Source: Xylanimonas ulmi (lineage in GTDB: Bacteria > Actinomycetota > Actinomycetes > Actinomycetales > Cellulomonadaceae). Taken from it: a stretch of DNA of 64,000 nucleotides. Below, piece after piece: positions 63,061 to 64,000 of this stretch. The notes below the pieces were generated by a model that saw nothing but the letters and a program-made list of their open reading frames with translations, was not told where the DNA came from and did not search any database. The position numbers were made by a program, and so were the translations under genes. The DNA is taken from NCBI RefSeq assembly GCF_004216535.1, contig NZ_SGWX01000001.1, positions 1,302,001 through 1,366,000 on the forward strand, written 5' to 3'. Every line of letters begins with the position of its first letter. The stretch's first letter is position 1.

Positions 63061-64000
63061 ATGGACGCGCGCGGGCCCGGGATGGTCGGCTACGAGCTCG
63101 CCGGGATGGACGTCGCCGACGTCCGGTTCGCGATCTCGCCCGCCCATGAGCTGACGCTGTCGCTGCGCACCTTTCGCGAGCCTGGCCGCTACCCGGTTCA
63201 TCTGCCGTGGCTGCGGCGCACGGAGCGGGCGCGGGCCGCGCTCGACGTCCCCCTCCTGACGGCCCTGACCAACGTGAGCCTGTGGACCCCCGACTACCTG
63301 ACGCCGCGGCCGCTGAGCCCTCTCGCGCGCATCGACGACCAGCTCGCGGCCATCGCACGCGTCTCGCCCGAGCGCATGGCCGCCGACCTCAGGGCCGTCC
63401 ATCCCGGCCGCCTGCCCGCGCCGCTGCGCGGCGACCCTCGCGACGTGCGCCGTCGGGTGACGCACGCGCTGCGCGAGTACTGGCGCACATGCTTCGAGCC
63501 GTGGTGGCCGCGCATGCGGGCCGTCCTGCAGGCCGACGTCGTCCACCGCGGCCAGGTGATCTCCTCGGCGGGGATCGCCGCCATGTTCGCCGACCTCAGC
63601 GAGCGCGTCAGCCTCGCCGACGGCGTCGTGCGCGTGAGGCTGGCGACCGCCGGCGGATTCCACCGCCCCACCACCGGGGACGGCCTGACCCTGGTGCCGA
63701 CCCTCTTCACGCGAGGCGCCAGCGCCCCCGTCTCGTCCAGTGAGCCGCCCATGATCATGTACCCGGCCCGCGGCGCCGGGACCTTGTGGCAGGCCGAGCC
63801 CCAGCGCGCAGAGCGTGTGCTCGCGGCCCTCCTCGGCGTCCAGCGTGCCGGGCTGCTCACCGCGCTCGCCTCCCCCACCTCCTCGACCGAGCTCGCGCGA
63901 CGCCTGGGGGTCACCACCTCCGCGGTGAACCAGCACCTGCGGCTGCTGCGCGACGCGGGCCTGGCGACCAGCGCCCGTCACGGCAGATCGGTGCTGTATC
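63061..64000 (+). CDS. ArsR-type transcriptional regulator with DUF5937-like N-terminal domain (3' end outside window)
   Basis: 313 residues are visible and the frame is open at the window edge. Residues 1 to about 240 form the larger domain of unknown function found in many actinobacterial ArsR-family proteins (MVGYELAGMDVADVRFAISPAHELTLSL at the start, and GLTLVPTLFTRGA). The C-terminal part is a winged helix: RAGLLTALASPTSSTELARRLGVTTSAVNQHLRLLRDAGLATSARHGRSVLY. No metal-binding cysteines are seen, so it probably senses a small molecule. It is divergent from the MFS gene and may regulate it. Confidence 0.85.
   Translation, partial: MDARGPGMVGYELAGMDVADVRFAISPAHELTLSLRTFREPGRYPVHLPWLRRTERARAALDVPLLTALTNVSLWTPDYLTPRPLSPLARIDDQLAAIARVSPERMAADLRAVHPGRLPAPLRGDPRDVRRRVTHALREYWRTCFEPWWPRMRAVLQADVVHRGQVISSAGIAAMFADLSERVSLADGVVRVRLATAGGFHRPTTGDGLTLVPTLFTRGASAPVSSSEPPMIMYPARGAGTLWQAEPQRAERVLAALLGVQRAGLLTALASPTSSTELARRLGVTTSAVNQHLRLLRDAGLATSARHGRSVLY

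Overview
This window is high-GC (roughly 70% or more by eye) actinobacterial chromosome. Gene order and content (phosphatidylinositol mannoside genes, bifunctional Rel, NHEJ polymerase, DUF349/DUF948 proteins, many leaderless starts) suggest the order Micrococcales, probably the Cellulomonas/Oerskovia/Cellulosimicrobium/Isoptericola area. That placement is inferred from content, not from a marker-gene comparison.

Most of the window is a conserved actinobacterial backbone transcribed on the minus strand, with accessory blocks inserted. From the left: an incomplete alpha/beta-hydrolase and a glycerophosphodiester phosphodiesterase (+) converge on a shikimate/cell-wall/tRNA block (-): alaS, ruvX, two tandem mltG paralogues, aroE, aroC, aroK, aroB, preceded by rpsD, a DUF948 gene and a DUF6167-like gene. 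rpsD is separated from rarA by an accessory patch (12.7-15.4 kb). This holds an intact IS256-family element with 27-bp inverted repeats and an exact 8-bp target duplication, an AbiEi/DUF559-like gene whose 3' end was rewritten by that insertion, and two long inverted-repeat (REPIN-like) elements. The IS sits in the loop of one of them.

16.8-21.5 kb is a sugar-uptake module: a LacI regulator divergent from a lipoprotein-permease-ATPase-kinase operon resembling frcBCAK. The shared region carries two abutting perfect 12-bp palindromes, a promoter and a CRP-type site. Next come a GNAT gene, aspS, a DUF1576 membrane protein, a PPOX-fold oxidoreductase, hisS, an MBL-fold hydrolase, a cyclophilin and a DUF349 protein. 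A small repair/accessory group follows: an AbiEi-like ORF, a LigD-type polymerase, a RibD-like reductase and a LigC-type ligase.

From 34.3 to 54.2 kb the minus strand carries rel, apt, secF, secD, yajC, ruvB, ruvA, ruvC, yebC, pdxT, then pdxS, a membrane protein, pimA, a PIM acyltransferase, pgsA, a HIT protein and thrS. As I recall the mycobacterial order, this follows the M. tuberculosis thrS-to-relA segment. Between pdxT and pdxS lies a zinc-responsive-looking cassette: a divergent COG0523-like gene and a cysteine-free rpmG, with two Zur-type palindromes between them, plus a Nudix gene.

The right end has two small helical-repeat proteins, a two-TM membrane protein, a CtpF-like P-type ATPase, a pantothenate operon (DUF2520-panC-panD-panB), an MFS transporter and a divergent ArsR-type regulator cut by the window end. 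No tRNA, rRNA, CRISPR array, prophage or origin was recognised.
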